Position numbers and translations under genes: made by a program
Shown here: positions 26,232 through 34,603 of the stretch, piece by piece
Layout of the letters: each line of letters opens with the position of its first letter
How positions within the stretch are numbered: the stretch's first letter is position 1
Source: Chitinophagaceae bacterium
GTDB lineage: Bacteria; Bacteroidota; Bacteroidia; Chitinophagales; Chitinophagaceae
Reading direction: 5' to 3'
Length of the DNA: 64,000 nt
Assembly: GCA_016787065.1 (NCBI GenBank)
Contig: JAEUVD010000002.1
Coordinates: forward strand, 361,898-425,897
Notes under the pieces: generated by a model
Told to the model about the DNA's origin: nothing
Seen by the model: only the letters and a program-made list of their open reading frames with translations
Database searches by the model: none

Positions 26232-27548
26232 TTAGTAATCGATGCGGGTGATATTCGCACCCAAGGCTTGCAAGCGTGTATCAATAAACTGATAGCCTCG
26301 GTCAATTTGTTCAATATTTTGAATGATACTTTTGCCTTGTGCCGAGAGTGCTGCAATGAGCAAGGCCAATCCGGCACGTATATCCGGCGACGACATTACA
26401 TTGCCGCGCAGCGGAAAGGTTTTATCTAAACCAACCACAACCGCGCGATGCGGATCGCAGAGAACAATTTGCGCGCCCATATCAATCAGTTTATCGGTAA
26501 AGAATAAACGACTTTCAAACATTTTTTGATGAAAGAGCACCGTGCCTTTTGCTTGCGTAGCTACTACCAAGGCAATACTTAATAAGTCGGGTGTAAAACC
26601 CGGCCAGGGGTGATCGTAAATCGTGAGAATATCACCACCAATAAATCGTTTGATTTTATAATGTTCTTGTGCCGGAATGAAAATATCATCTTTTCGTATT
26701 TCCATTTCAATGCCTAACCGTCCGAAGGTATCAGGGATACAGCCTAAGTATTTTACGTTACAATGTTTGATTAAAATTTCACCACCCGTCATGGCGGCTA
26801 AACCTATAAACGAACCTACTTCAATCATATCGGCCAGTATGGTATGATCGCAGCCTTTCAAACTTTCAACATCAACACCCTGCACGGTAAGGAGGTTAGA
26901 ACCGATTCCGGTAATTCGAGCTCCCATACGATTGAGTAATCGACATAACTGCTGCAGGTATGGCTCACATGCGGCATTGTAAATACGCGTTTTACCCTTA
27001 GCAACAATAGCCGCCATCAGGATATTAGCGGTACCGGTTACCGAAGGTTCGTCGAGTAACATATAGGTTCCTTGAAGTTCTTCAGCTTCTAGTGTAAAAA
27101 AGTGTTCCTCTTCATTATAAGAATACTTGGCACCTAAACGTTCGAAGCCAAGAATATGCGTGTCGAGTCGGCGCCGACCAATTTTATCGCCACCGGGTTG
27201 CGGAATATAGGCTTTCTTAAAACGTGCCAAGAACGGACCGGCCAACATAACCGCACCGCGTAGCTTACCGGATTTCTTTTTGTATTCCGGACTGATTAAG
27301 TATTCCAAGTTAATTTCTTTGGCTTGGAAAGTATATTGATTGGCATGAATTCGTTCTACTTCAACACCCAGGTCTTTCATTAATTCAATCAGCATGCGAA
27401 CGTCCTGAATATCGGGAATGTTCTTAATTACAATTTTCTCTTTGGTAAGCATTGTAGCTGCAATAATTTGCAGTGCTTCGTTTTTAGCACCTTGCGGAAT
27501 TACTTCACCGTTAAGTGGGTTACCACCACGAATTTCAAAACTGTTCAT
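26232..27548 (-). CDS. murA: UDP-N-acetylglucosamine 1-carboxyvinyltransferase MurA
   Basis: This 438-aa enzyme performs the first committed step of peptidoglycan synthesis, adding enolpyruvate from PEP to UDP-GlcNAc. It starts MNSFEIRGGNPLNGEVIPQG with the substrate-contact 'GAKNEAL'. Where E. coli MurA has Cys115 (PGGC), this protein has PGGDKIGRRRLD, that is Asp121. The Cys-to-Asp form is known to be active and insensitive to fosfomycin (Mycobacterium, Chlamydia). The length is full. The ATG at 27548 is chosen over an upstream in-frame start. Confidence 0.96.
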   Translation of the reverse strand: MNSFEIRGGNPLNGEVIPQGAKNEALQIIAATMLTKEKIVIKNIPDIQDVRMLIELMKDLGVEVERIHANQYTFQAKEINLEYLISPEYKKKSGKLRGAVMLAGPFLARFKKAYIPQPGGDKIGRRRLDTHILGFERLGAKYSYNEEEHFFTLEAEELQGTYMLLDEPSVTGTANILMAAIVAKGKTRIYNAACEPYLQQLCRLLNRMGARITGIGSNLLTVQGVDVESLKGCDHTILADMIEVGSFIGLAAMTGGEILIKHCNVKYLGCIPDTFGRLGIEMEIRKDDIFIPAQEHYKIKRFIGGDILTIYDHPWPGFTPDLLSIALVVATQAKGTVLFHQKMFESRLFFTDKLIDMGAQIVLCDPHRAVVVGLDKTFPLRGNVMSSPDIRAGLALLIAALSAQGKSIIQNIEQIDRGYQFIDTRLQALGANITRIDY

Positions 27549-27673
27549 GATGGGATAAAAGTAATAGATAATTTGATACATCCATTGAAAGCTTGAAGGC
27601 TAAAAAATCAAAGCCTCTTGGGTTCATATTTTAGGTATCTGGATGTAAACAGAATAAAACGGCTGTTGTGCAA

Positions 27674-27888
27674 CTAAATTATTGGAACGCGAATTTTATC
27701 GCATTAATCTATACATCCATTTGATCCGTGTTCTTTAAGTGTGGTAGGAACACAGGTCGAACGAATTTAGAGATGAACACAGCTTAAAACAGCAACTTCT
27801 CACGAAGGTGAAAATCAGAAGAAATTTTTGCAAATAGAAATCTTAGGGAATCTGTTACAACTTAAAAATCTGCGTTCCAATATTTTAG
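27674..27888 (-). mobile_element. MITE-like element, copy 2
   Basis: This is a 215-bp element whose ends (CTAAATTATTGGAACGC and the reverse complement of CTAAAATATTGGAACGC) form a 17-bp terminal inverted repeat with one mismatch, the best in the window. The interior (CTCACGAAGGTGAAAATCA, AAATCTTAGGGAATCTG) matches the other copies in minus orientation. No ORF is inside. It occupies most of the 27549-28027 gap. Confidence 0.7.
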
Positions 27889-28014
27889 GGAAGGGAAAAA
27901 AATAAAGCACGAAATGCACGACGTTACAAGGTTTAAAAGAAAGTACACATTCTATCTCGAACAACAATTGAATAAAACTACATTTTTCTGCTTCAAACAT
28001 AAGACGGTACACAT

Positions 28015-28022
28015 TATATTTG
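28015..28022 (+). promoter_or_regulatory. -7 box of the HD-domain gene
   Basis: TATATTTG matches TAnnTTTG exactly and ends five bases before the TTG at 28028. The arrangement matches mutS and nadB. It supports a leaderless start at 28028, or at the adjacent TTG 28025, rather than the far-upstream ATG 27914. Confidence 0.45.
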
Positions 28023-28027
28023 TTTTG

Positions 28028-28612
28028 TTGAAGAACTATAATCAAATACAGGATTTTGTTTTCGACCACCTGAAAAACAATCTTGCTTCCGACTTAACAT
28101 ACCATGGCTTGCATCATACGCAAGATGTGTTACGCTATGCGGAAGAAATTGCTGAAGCGGAGAAAATAAGTTCACACGACTTATTTTTATTAAAAGTTGC
28201 TGTGCTTTGTCATGATACCGGTTTTACCGATGTCTACCGCGGCCACGAAGCCTTGGGATGTGAATTTGCCGAAACCCATTTGCCTCAGTTTGGTATTAAT
28301 GGTGCCGACATTGATACCATTCTAGGAATGATACGCGCTACCATAATACCGCAGCAACCAACTAATTTACTCGAGTGCATCATTGCCGATGCCGATTTAC
28401 TTTATTTGGGTACAGACCGTTTCGAGGAAATAGGCGAAACCCTTTTTCATGAAATGAAATCTTATGGTAATCTGAAATCAAGAAGAGAATGGAATGAAAT
28501 TCAAAAGCAATTTCTCCTCAAACATCATTATCATACTGCGTATTGTAGAACGAATTATGAGAAAAGAAAACACGAAAACTTAAAAATCGTGTTACGCGAA
28601 TTGGAATCTTAA
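28028..28612 (+). CDS. HD-domain phosphohydrolase
   Basis: This is a protein of about 194 aa. Metal-binding HD motifs are visible: HGLHHTQDVL, then LCHDTGF, and DADLL further on. That is the layout of HD/PDEase enzymes acting on nucleotides or cyclic dinucleotides; the substrate is unknown. The frame extends back to an ATG at 27914, but the extra 38 residues look unrelated to the family and lie beyond the promoter, so a TTG start at 28028 is preferred. It is followed four bases later by yitT. Confidence 0.8.
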   Translation: MKNYNQIQDFVFDHLKNNLASDLTYHGLHHTQDVLRYAEEIAEAEKISSHDLFLLKVAVLCHDTGFTDVYRGHEALGCEFAETHLPQFGINGADIDTILGMIRATIIPQQPTNLLECIIADADLLYLGTDRFEEIGETLFHEMKSYGNLKSRREWNEIQKQFLLKHHYHTAYCRTNYEKRKHENLKIVLRELES

Positions 28613-28616
28613 AAGC

Positions 28617-29516
28617 ATGAATCATTCAGTACATAATCATCACGAAAAACTTATACTCAGGCAACTGTTTACACCCAAAACTTTTTTACTCTTGGTTATG
28701 GGGGTGCTCTGCGCAGCCTTTGCCCTAAAGGGTTTTATGATACCGAACGGATTTTTAGATGGCGGTGTTACCGGAATTTCCTTGTTAATTCATGAACTGT
28801 TTCATGTAAGTTTTAACTACCCGATGATTATCATTAATCTTTTATTTTTGATACCGGCTTGGAAGTTCGTTGGTAAGCTTTTTGCCATACGTTCCTTTAT
28901 TGCAATTGTAATGCTGGCCTTAGCTGTTTCCTTTCTTCCTATCGAAAAGGTAACACAAGAACCCATGTTAGTGGCCTTGTTTGGAGGTTGTATTATCGGT
29001 GTGGGTATGGGTTTGGTCATGCGATCTGGTGCGGCTATTGATGGATTTGAAGTGCTCGCGGTGTTTACAACCCGAAAAATTGGATTCTCTACCAGCGAGG
29101 TTATTTTATTTTTTAACTCCATCATTTTCTTAACTGCTGCTTTCAAGTTCGGATTGAATATCGCTTTCTATGGTATCATTACGTACTATACCGCACTGAA
29201 AATGGTAGAGTATGTAGTGGATGGTATTGAAGAGTATATATCACTCACGATTATCTCTAAAGAATCGGAAAAAATTAAGTCGCTGATTTCAAATCATTTT
29301 AAAAAAGGGCTCACCGTGTACAAAGGGGAACGCGGTTATCTACCCGGAGCCTATCATGTACATACCGATTGCGATGTAATCGTTACCATTGTAACGCGCT
29401 TAGAATTATTGAATATGAATACAGCCATTCTTCGGATCGATCCGAATGCCTTCATGTACACCCATACGATAAAGGAAACCATGGGTGGTGTTTTAAAACC
29501 AAAGGTTACACATTAG
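28617..29516 (+). CDS. YitT-family membrane protein
   Basis: This 299-aa protein has about six hydrophobic segments, including LLLVMGVLCAAFALKGFMIP, LFGGCIIGVGMGLVMRSGAA and AFYGIITYYTALKMVEYVVD. GFLDGGVTGISLLIHE is the typical YitT signature. A cytosolic DUF2179 domain of about 80 residues at the end (YISLTIISKESEKIKSLISN) is usual for the family. The role is unknown; some members are linked to transport. It sits in an operon after the HD gene. Confidence 0.9.
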   Translation: MNHSVHNHHEKLILRQLFTPKTFLLLVMGVLCAAFALKGFMIPNGFLDGGVTGISLLIHELFHVSFNYPMIIINLLFLIPAWKFVGKLFAIRSFIAIVMLALAVSFLPIEKVTQEPMLVALFGGCIIGVGMGLVMRSGAAIDGFEVLAVFTTRKIGFSTSEVILFFNSIIFLTAAFKFGLNIAFYGIITYYTALKMVEYVVDGIEEYISLTIISKESEKIKSLISNHFKKGLTVYKGERGYLPGAYHVHTDCDVIVTIVTRLELLNMNTAILRIDPNAFMYTHTIKETMGGVLKPKVTH

Positions 29517-29614
29517 AACCTATCTCCCATTCAACCCTAAAAATCAACAACTCAACCCGTGTACATGTTAAGATGTTCGATTTACATCCGAAACTTGCAC
29601 GCAAATTACGCACT

Positions 29615-31975
29615 ATGCAAAAGGTATATGTTAGTCTGCTTTTAGTATTGCTTACGCTTCAACTTGCAGCACAAAATAATAAACAAAATATTCGTGGTAC
29701 CGTACTCGATAAACAGTCGCTATCACCTGTAATTGGGGCAACCGTTCAAATTTTAAATACGAACAAAGGCACTAAAACCGACGAAAAGGGAATGTATTTG
29801 TTGAGCGATATAGAGCCCGGCCGATACGAACTTAAGGTAAGTTATATAGGCTATAAAGAAGTGAGCCTTTCTAATATTATTGTTTCTTCCGGGAAGGAAT
29901 GTATTCAAGATTTTCTGATAGAAGAAAACGTGCGTAACCTCAAAGAAACGGTTATCAAGGTTACAAATAAAACAAGAACCAATAATGAACTCGCCACCAT
30001 TTCTGCACGTACATTTTCTACAGAAGAAGTTAACCGTTATGCCGGCGGACGAAGTGATCCGGCTCGCTTGGTAGCCAACTTCGCAGGCGTAAGCGCTCCC
30101 GACGATAGTAGAAACGATATTGTGGTAAGAGGTAACTCACCGGTTGGTGTATTATGGCGTATTGAAGGCATGAACGTTCCCAACCCAAATCACTTTGCAA
30201 CGATTGGTACAACAGGCGGACCCGTTTCGGCTTTAAATACCAATATGCTCCGCAATTCCGATTTCTTTACGTCTGCTTTTCCGGCGGAATATGGTAATGC
30301 CAATGCCGGTGTGTTTGATCTGGGATTTAGAAAGGGGAATGCTAATAAACGCGAGCACATGATACAATTCGGAATGCTCACCGGTATCGAAGCAGCCACC
30401 GAAGGTCCGTTAAAAAAGGGAAGTGATGCCTCTTATTTGATTGCCTATCGTTATTCATTTACAGGCCTCGCTCAAGCCATTGGTTTAAACGTGGGTACAA
30501 CGGCAACACCTTTCTATCAAGATCTAACGTTTAAAGTAAATAGTGGAGAAGGTAAATACGGACGATTTACGTTATTCGGACTTGCCGGAAAAAGTAAAAT
30601 ATCGTTTAAACATGATGACATAGATAGTAGCGATTTATTTGCCGATCCAACAGCAGACTCCTACTTTACCAGCGATGTTGCCGTAGTTGGTTTGAAGCAT
30701 TTGTATAAAGTAAATTCGAAATCATATATTAATACAATACTTGGTGCAACGTTTGCAGCCTCTAATTATGATCAGGATAGTGTGTACACGAATAGCGATC
30801 CGGTTCGGGTTGTGGTAAACCAAACAAAGCGATTGAATTATAACTTCATGACGAACTATAATTACAAAGTGAATCGACGCTTATTTTTAAAGGCCGGTGT
30901 TCAAGCAGAAGTCATGAACCTCGATTTATTTTATAAAGTGAAAATCAATGCGCCCAACTGGAAATATTTATGGGATTATGATAACGCTACTTCTCTCTTG
31001 CAAGCCTTTGTACATGCGAAGTATAGCTTCAGCGATAACTTAACGGCAAACGTTGGTTTACACACACAGTACCTTACCCTGAACGGAAGCTCTTCCTTAG
31101 AACCACGTGCTGCATTAAAATATAGTATGGGTCGTTATGGATCGCTCAGTATGGGTTATGGTTTGCATAGTCAGATGCAACCAACCGATGTGTACTTCTT
31201 CCGAAAACTTCAAGCCGATGGAAGTTATGATGAAAGCAACCGCGATTTGGCCTTCACCAAAAGTCATCATCTCGTGTTAGGTTACGATTTAATACCGGTG
31301 AAAGATTGGCGTGTTAAACTCGAAACATACTATCAGCATTTATTTAATGTTCCTGTTCATGCGTTTGCAAGTTCCTATTCTATGCTCAACACAGGTTCTA
31401 GCTTCTACCCCAATAATCAAAGTAATTTACGCAATACCGGAACAGGTACAAACTATGGTGTTGAATTAACCGTAGAGAAATTTTATAGTAAAGGGTATTA
31501 TGGTTTGATGACAGCAACCTTATACGATTCGAAGTATAAGGGAAGCGACGGTGTTGAACATAATACCGCTTTCAATTCGAAATATGTATTTAATATGTTA
31601 GCCGGAAAGGAATTTAAACTAGGTGCTGCAAAACGAAATACATTCTTCACCGATATTAAGTTAACCACCGCCGGAGGCCGATACTTTACTCCGGTTGATC
31701 TGGCCGCATCACAACTTGCCCACGAACAGGTACTCATGGGCGATACCTATGCCTTTAGCGAACGCAATCCGAACTACTTCCGCATAGATTTTAAAACAGG
31801 GTTTACGTATAATAGTAAGAAACATAAACGCTCGCATTCCTTCTTCTTCGATATTCAAAACGTAACCAATCATAAAAATGTTTTTGCTGTACGATACAAT
31901 GCTATTACCAACAGCATGAATACAGCCTATCAAATTGGTTTGTTTCCAAACTTTCAATATAAATTTCAATTCTAA
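29615..31975 (+). CDS. TonB-dependent receptor with carboxypeptidase-like N-terminus
   Basis: This 786-aa protein is counted from ATG 29615, which directly precedes the signal peptide MQKVYVSLLLVLLTLQLAAQ; the long upstream frame overlaps yitT. A CarboxypepD_reg-like domain (IRGTVLDKQSLSPVIGATVQ) leads into a TonB plug (NDIVVRGNSPVGVLWRIEGM). A 22-strand barrel follows, ending in an aromatic residue (FPNFQYKFQF). It imports a substrate across the outer membrane using TonB energy. No SusD gene is next to it. The LytS-type kinase gene follows after 11 bases, which suggests the receptor and kinase are made together and may be linked functionally. Confidence 0.93.
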   Translation: MQKVYVSLLLVLLTLQLAAQNNKQNIRGTVLDKQSLSPVIGATVQILNTNKGTKTDEKGMYLLSDIEPGRYELKVSYIGYKEVSLSNIIVSSGKECIQDFLIEENVRNLKETVIKVTNKTRTNNELATISARTFSTEEVNRYAGGRSDPARLVANFAGVSAPDDSRNDIVVRGNSPVGVLWRIEGMNVPNPNHFATIGTTGGPVSALNTNMLRNSDFFTSAFPAEYGNANAGVFDLGFRKGNANKREHMIQFGMLTGIEAATEGPLKKGSDASYLIAYRYSFTGLAQAIGLNVGTTATPFYQDLTFKVNSGEGKYGRFTLFGLAGKSKISFKHDDIDSSDLFADPTADSYFTSDVAVVGLKHLYKVNSKSYINTILGATFAASNYDQDSVYTNSDPVRVVVNQTKRLNYNFMTNYNYKVNRRLFLKAGVQAEVMNLDLFYKVKINAPNWKYLWDYDNATSLLQAFVHAKYSFSDNLTANVGLHTQYLTLNGSSSLEPRAALKYSMGRYGSLSMGYGLHSQMQPTDVYFFRKLQADGSYDESNRDLAFTKSHHLVLGYDLIPVKDWRVKLETYYQHLFNVPVHAFASSYSMLNTGSSFYPNNQSNLRNTGTGTNYGVELTVEKFYSKGYYGLMTATLYDSKYKGSDGVEHNTAFNSKYVFNMLAGKEFKLGAAKRNTFFTDIKLTTAGGRYFTPVDLAASQLAHEQVLMGDTYAFSERNPNYFRIDFKTGFTYNSKKHKRSHSFFFDIQNVTNHKNVFAVRYNAITNSMNTAYQIGLFPNFQYKFQF

Positions 31976-31986
31976 AACGGGTTCTT

Positions 31987-33003
31987 GTGCTACAAAATAA
32001 GTTCCGATTTGTATATATGATTTTAACCGGCATAGCCTTGTCGGTTATTTTTCGTTTAGTTATTTTTCGTGGACTGAGTGAGCATCCTTACCTCATTGAT
32101 GTTATAACTACCTGTATAATTACGATTACCATTTGGGAAGGAAACCTACGCTTAGATCATTGGTTGAATAAAAAATATCCGTGGCAACAACATGCTCAAA
32201 AGCGCGTGCTGATACAATTAGTTACTGCGTTTCTTTTTACAGGAAGTATCTTATTCGTTGTGTTGGAAATGTATCATCACATACTTTGTCCGGAAAACGA
32301 TGTACTCAACCGATTGAAAAACGGCACCATGATCATGTCGTTATTTGTATCGTTTATGTTGTTAGCCATCGAAATAGGATTACAGTTTTTTCGTCATTGG
32401 AAAAGTAGTTTGCTTGAAGTTGAAAAATATAAAACAGAAAGCGCCCAAGCTCAACTGCAAAATTTAAAGAGTCAAATCAATCCACATTTTCTTTTTAACA
32501 ACTTAAGTGTGTTGAATTCTTTAGTACATAGCAATCCGGAACGTGCTTCTGATTTTATTCAAGAGTTATCGCGGGTGTATCGGTACGTCTTAGAGAAACG
32601 CAACACCGAGTTGGTTACGCTTCAGGAGGAATTGGAGTTCATTCAACATTATGTGTATTTACTTAAAATTCGTTTCGATGAAAATCTGGTTATACATGAA
32701 GCTATTAACGAAACGGTTTTACCCTTGTGGCTTCCCCCCATGTGTTTACAACCCTTGTTAGAAAATTGTATTCAGCATAACGAAGTTTCCAAAGCTCGTC
32801 CGCTGCATATTCATTTATTTACAGAAGGAGATTATTTTGTTGTGCAGAACACCCTGCAACCCCGATTGCATGATGAACCAAGTACCAACTCTGGTTTACG
32901 AAACATACAAGATCGTTATCGCTATTTTACATCAGAGAACGTAGTTGTTAGTACTAACAATAATACCTTTACGGTTAAACTGCCTTTGCTACAAAACGTA
33001 TGA
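31987..33003 (+). CDS. LytS/YehU-type sensor histidine kinase
   Basis: This 338-aa protein starts with GTG (ATG 32017 is an alternative). Four membrane segments lie in the first 135 residues (for example YMILTGIALSVIFRLVIF, AFLFTGSILFVVLEM). The His_kinase motif NLKSQINPHFLFNNL has phosphoryl-accepting His167, and the C-terminal ATP-binding region has LQPLLENCIQHNE and GLRNIQDRY. It overlaps the LytTR regulator gene by four bases, so the pair is co-translated. The signal is unknown. Confidence 0.92.
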   Translation: MLQNKFRFVYMILTGIALSVIFRLVIFRGLSEHPYLIDVITTCIITITIWEGNLRLDHWLNKKYPWQQHAQKRVLIQLVTAFLFTGSILFVVLEMYHHILCPENDVLNRLKNGTMIMSLFVSFMLLAIEIGLQFFRHWKSSLLEVEKYKTESAQAQLQNLKSQINPHFLFNNLSVLNSLVHSNPERASDFIQELSRVYRYVLEKRNTELVTLQEELEFIQHYVYLLKIRFDENLVIHEAINETVLPLWLPPMCLQPLLENCIQHNEVSKARPLHIHLFTEGDYFVVQNTLQPRLHDEPSTNSGLRNIQDRYRYFTSENVVVSTNNNTFTVKLPLLQNV

Positions 33004-33752
33004 ATGTTATTCTAATTGAAGATGAAAAGCTATCGGCCGATCATTTGGAAAAATTGTTACTCGAGTTACGACCAGAGATTCGGGTAATAGCGCGCTTCGA
33101 TACAGTGAAGGCTAGTGTGGCGGCGTTCGAGAAAGGACTCCAAGCATCCTTGCTCTTCATGGATATTCATCTGGCTGATGGTAACAGCTTCGATATTTTC
33201 AATCAGGTTTCCATTCAGACACCTGTTATTTTTACCACAGCTTATAATGATTATGCCATACGGGCTTTTAAGGTGAATAGTGTAGATTATTTATTGAAAC
33301 CCATTGCCCGAAATGATTTGAAAGCAGCCTTAGATAAATTTAGCGCACAACAATTAATGCCTGCTCAATTTCTACAAGAAATAAGCAGAAAATGGCTTCA
33401 ACCACAACGGATGTATAAATCGCGTTTTATGGTTAGGAGCGGACAAAATTTAATAAGCATTCAAACACAAGAGGTACATCATTTTCAAACACAAGAGAGT
33501 ATTACATTTTTGGTAGATGAGTTGGGTAAACGTTATCCAATCGATTATACTTTAGATGATTTAGAAGAAATAGTACAGCCGGAAAACTTTTTTCGAATCA
33601 ACCGTAAAACGATTCTGAATATCAATACTGTTAAGCGCATAAGTACGCATCTCAATGGTCGATTATTCGTTCAGGCCGACCATCTCGATGGCGACTTTGC
33701 GGTAGTCAGTAGAGAGCGTGTTTCGGGTTTTAAGGAGTGGCTTGATCGCTAA
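33000..33752 (+). CDS. LytTR-family response regulator
   Basis: This 250-aa protein has a receiver domain with phosphoacceptor Asp55 (LLFMDIHLADG), Thr79 and Lys100 (VDYLLKPI). The C-terminal LytTR DNA-binding domain is at about residues 150-250 (SRFMVRSGQNLISIQTQEVH, NFFRINRKTILNINTVKRIS). It is the partner of the kinase encoded directly before it. The likely targets include the receptor operon. Confidence 0.94.
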   Translation: MNVILIEDEKLSADHLEKLLLELRPEIRVIARFDTVKASVAAFEKGLQASLLFMDIHLADGNSFDIFNQVSIQTPVIFTTAYNDYAIRAFKVNSVDYLLKPIARNDLKAALDKFSAQQLMPAQFLQEISRKWLQPQRMYKSRFMVRSGQNLISIQTQEVHHFQTQESITFLVDELGKRYPIDYTLDDLEEIVQPENFFRINRKTILNINTVKRISTHLNGRLFVQADHLDGDFAVVSRERVSGFKEWLDR

Positions 33753-33811
33753 GCCGAGTTTAACATTCAAATTAGAATGACCGCCTTACTTTTACCCTTC
33801 AATTTGTAACC

Positions 33812-34264
33812 ATGAAGAAGCTACTCTTTCTATTTTTACTAAGCAGCATGTCGACCGCTATGGTTTCAGCCCAGGGGGTAAAACCGAAACAAGACATGAT
33901 TGAAATTTATGATGCTTCAGGAAAATTCAACAAGCAAATTCAGTTTGATTATTATGAAAAAGTAGATGACATGCCGGAGTTTCCCGGAGGAAAAGCTGGT
34001 CTGGAAAAGTATATCAAAGACAATTTGAATTATCCTGAATCGGCGCGGGAAGCTAAGATTGAAGGAACGGTTACAATTCGTTTTATACTAAGTCCTACCG
34101 GAAATATCATGAATATCCGCACCCTAGATGCGCCTGCCGGAGGTAATGTTTTAATTAAAGAAGCACAACGTATTGTTCAACGCATGCCACGTTGGAAGCC
34201 GGGTAAACTAGAAGGTAAGGCCGTTTACACCGAAATTATTCTGCCGCTACAATTTAAGATGTAA
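33812..34264 (+). CDS. Exported TonB C-terminal-domain protein
   Basis: This 150-aa protein has a signal peptide (MKKLLFLFLLSSMSTAMVSA), a short linker with MPEFPGG, and a TonB_C domain (LNYPESAREAKIEGTVTIRF, GKAVYTEIILPLQF). It has no N-terminal membrane anchor of TonB type beyond the cleavable signal, so it is not a complete energy transducer. It probably acts in the periplasm. A weak -7 box, TCAATTTG, ends five bases before the ATG. It lies 59 bases after the LytTR gene and near the TonB receptor, which suggests shared function. Confidence 0.85.
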   Translation: MKKLLFLFLLSSMSTAMVSAQGVKPKQDMIEIYDASGKFNKQIQFDYYEKVDDMPEFPGGKAGLEKYIKDNLNYPESAREAKIEGTVTIRFILSPTGNIMNIRTLDAPAGGNVLIKEAQRIVQRMPRWKPGKLEGKAVYTEIILPLQFKM

Positions 34265-34296
34265 GGTATAGCGATTTGAAAATTACAATTATCCGA

Positions 34297-34482
34297 CTAA
34301 AATATTGGAACGCTGAAAATTATGATCTTCATGATTTACACGGATTTTTTTGTGCTTAGTAAAATTCAGTTATAATAATAATATAATGCCTATAAAACCT
34401 ACATCTTATCTCCGAAGGTGAAAATCATAAAGAAATTATTACAATAAAGAAATCTTAAAAATCCGTGTTCCATTATTTTAAG
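34297..34482 (-). mobile_element. MITE-like element, copy 3
   Basis: This is a 186-bp element bounded by CTAAAATATTGGAACGC and the inverse of CTTAAAATAATGGAACAC. Its interior, read on the minus strand, matches the copy at 20852-21054 across TTTCACCTTCGGAGATAAGA and TATAGGCAT. No coding capacity. The rest of 34265-34591 has no recognised feature. Confidence 0.7.
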
Positions 34483-34591
34483 ATAGGAGGTAAGGCAGTA
34501 CGAAGTACTCAACGCTTTCTTCTTCAGAAATAACTTGGCTTATCTGCTGATATGTTCGAGGCTTCATTCCAAGAATCAACACTAGGACACT

Positions 34592-34599
34592 TATATTTG
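34592..34599 (+). promoter_or_regulatory. -7 box of mutS, 4 bases before ATG
   Basis: TATATTTG fits TAnnTTTG exactly and is followed by TCGC and the ATG at 34604. Transcription would begin at or within the start codon, implying a leaderless mutS mRNA. No good TTTG lies at the usual -33 distance. Confidence 0.5.
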
Positions 34600-34603
34600 T
34601 CGC

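Noticed and set aside
27815..28069. Minus-strand 84-aa frame over the MITE copy
   Set aside because: It spans the MITE end and the HD gene start on the opposite strand, with no domain or start signal.
29369..29614. Longer N-terminus for the TonB receptor
   Set aside because: The extension overlaps yitT, is rich in Cys/His with no sense, and lies before a standard signal peptide at 29615.
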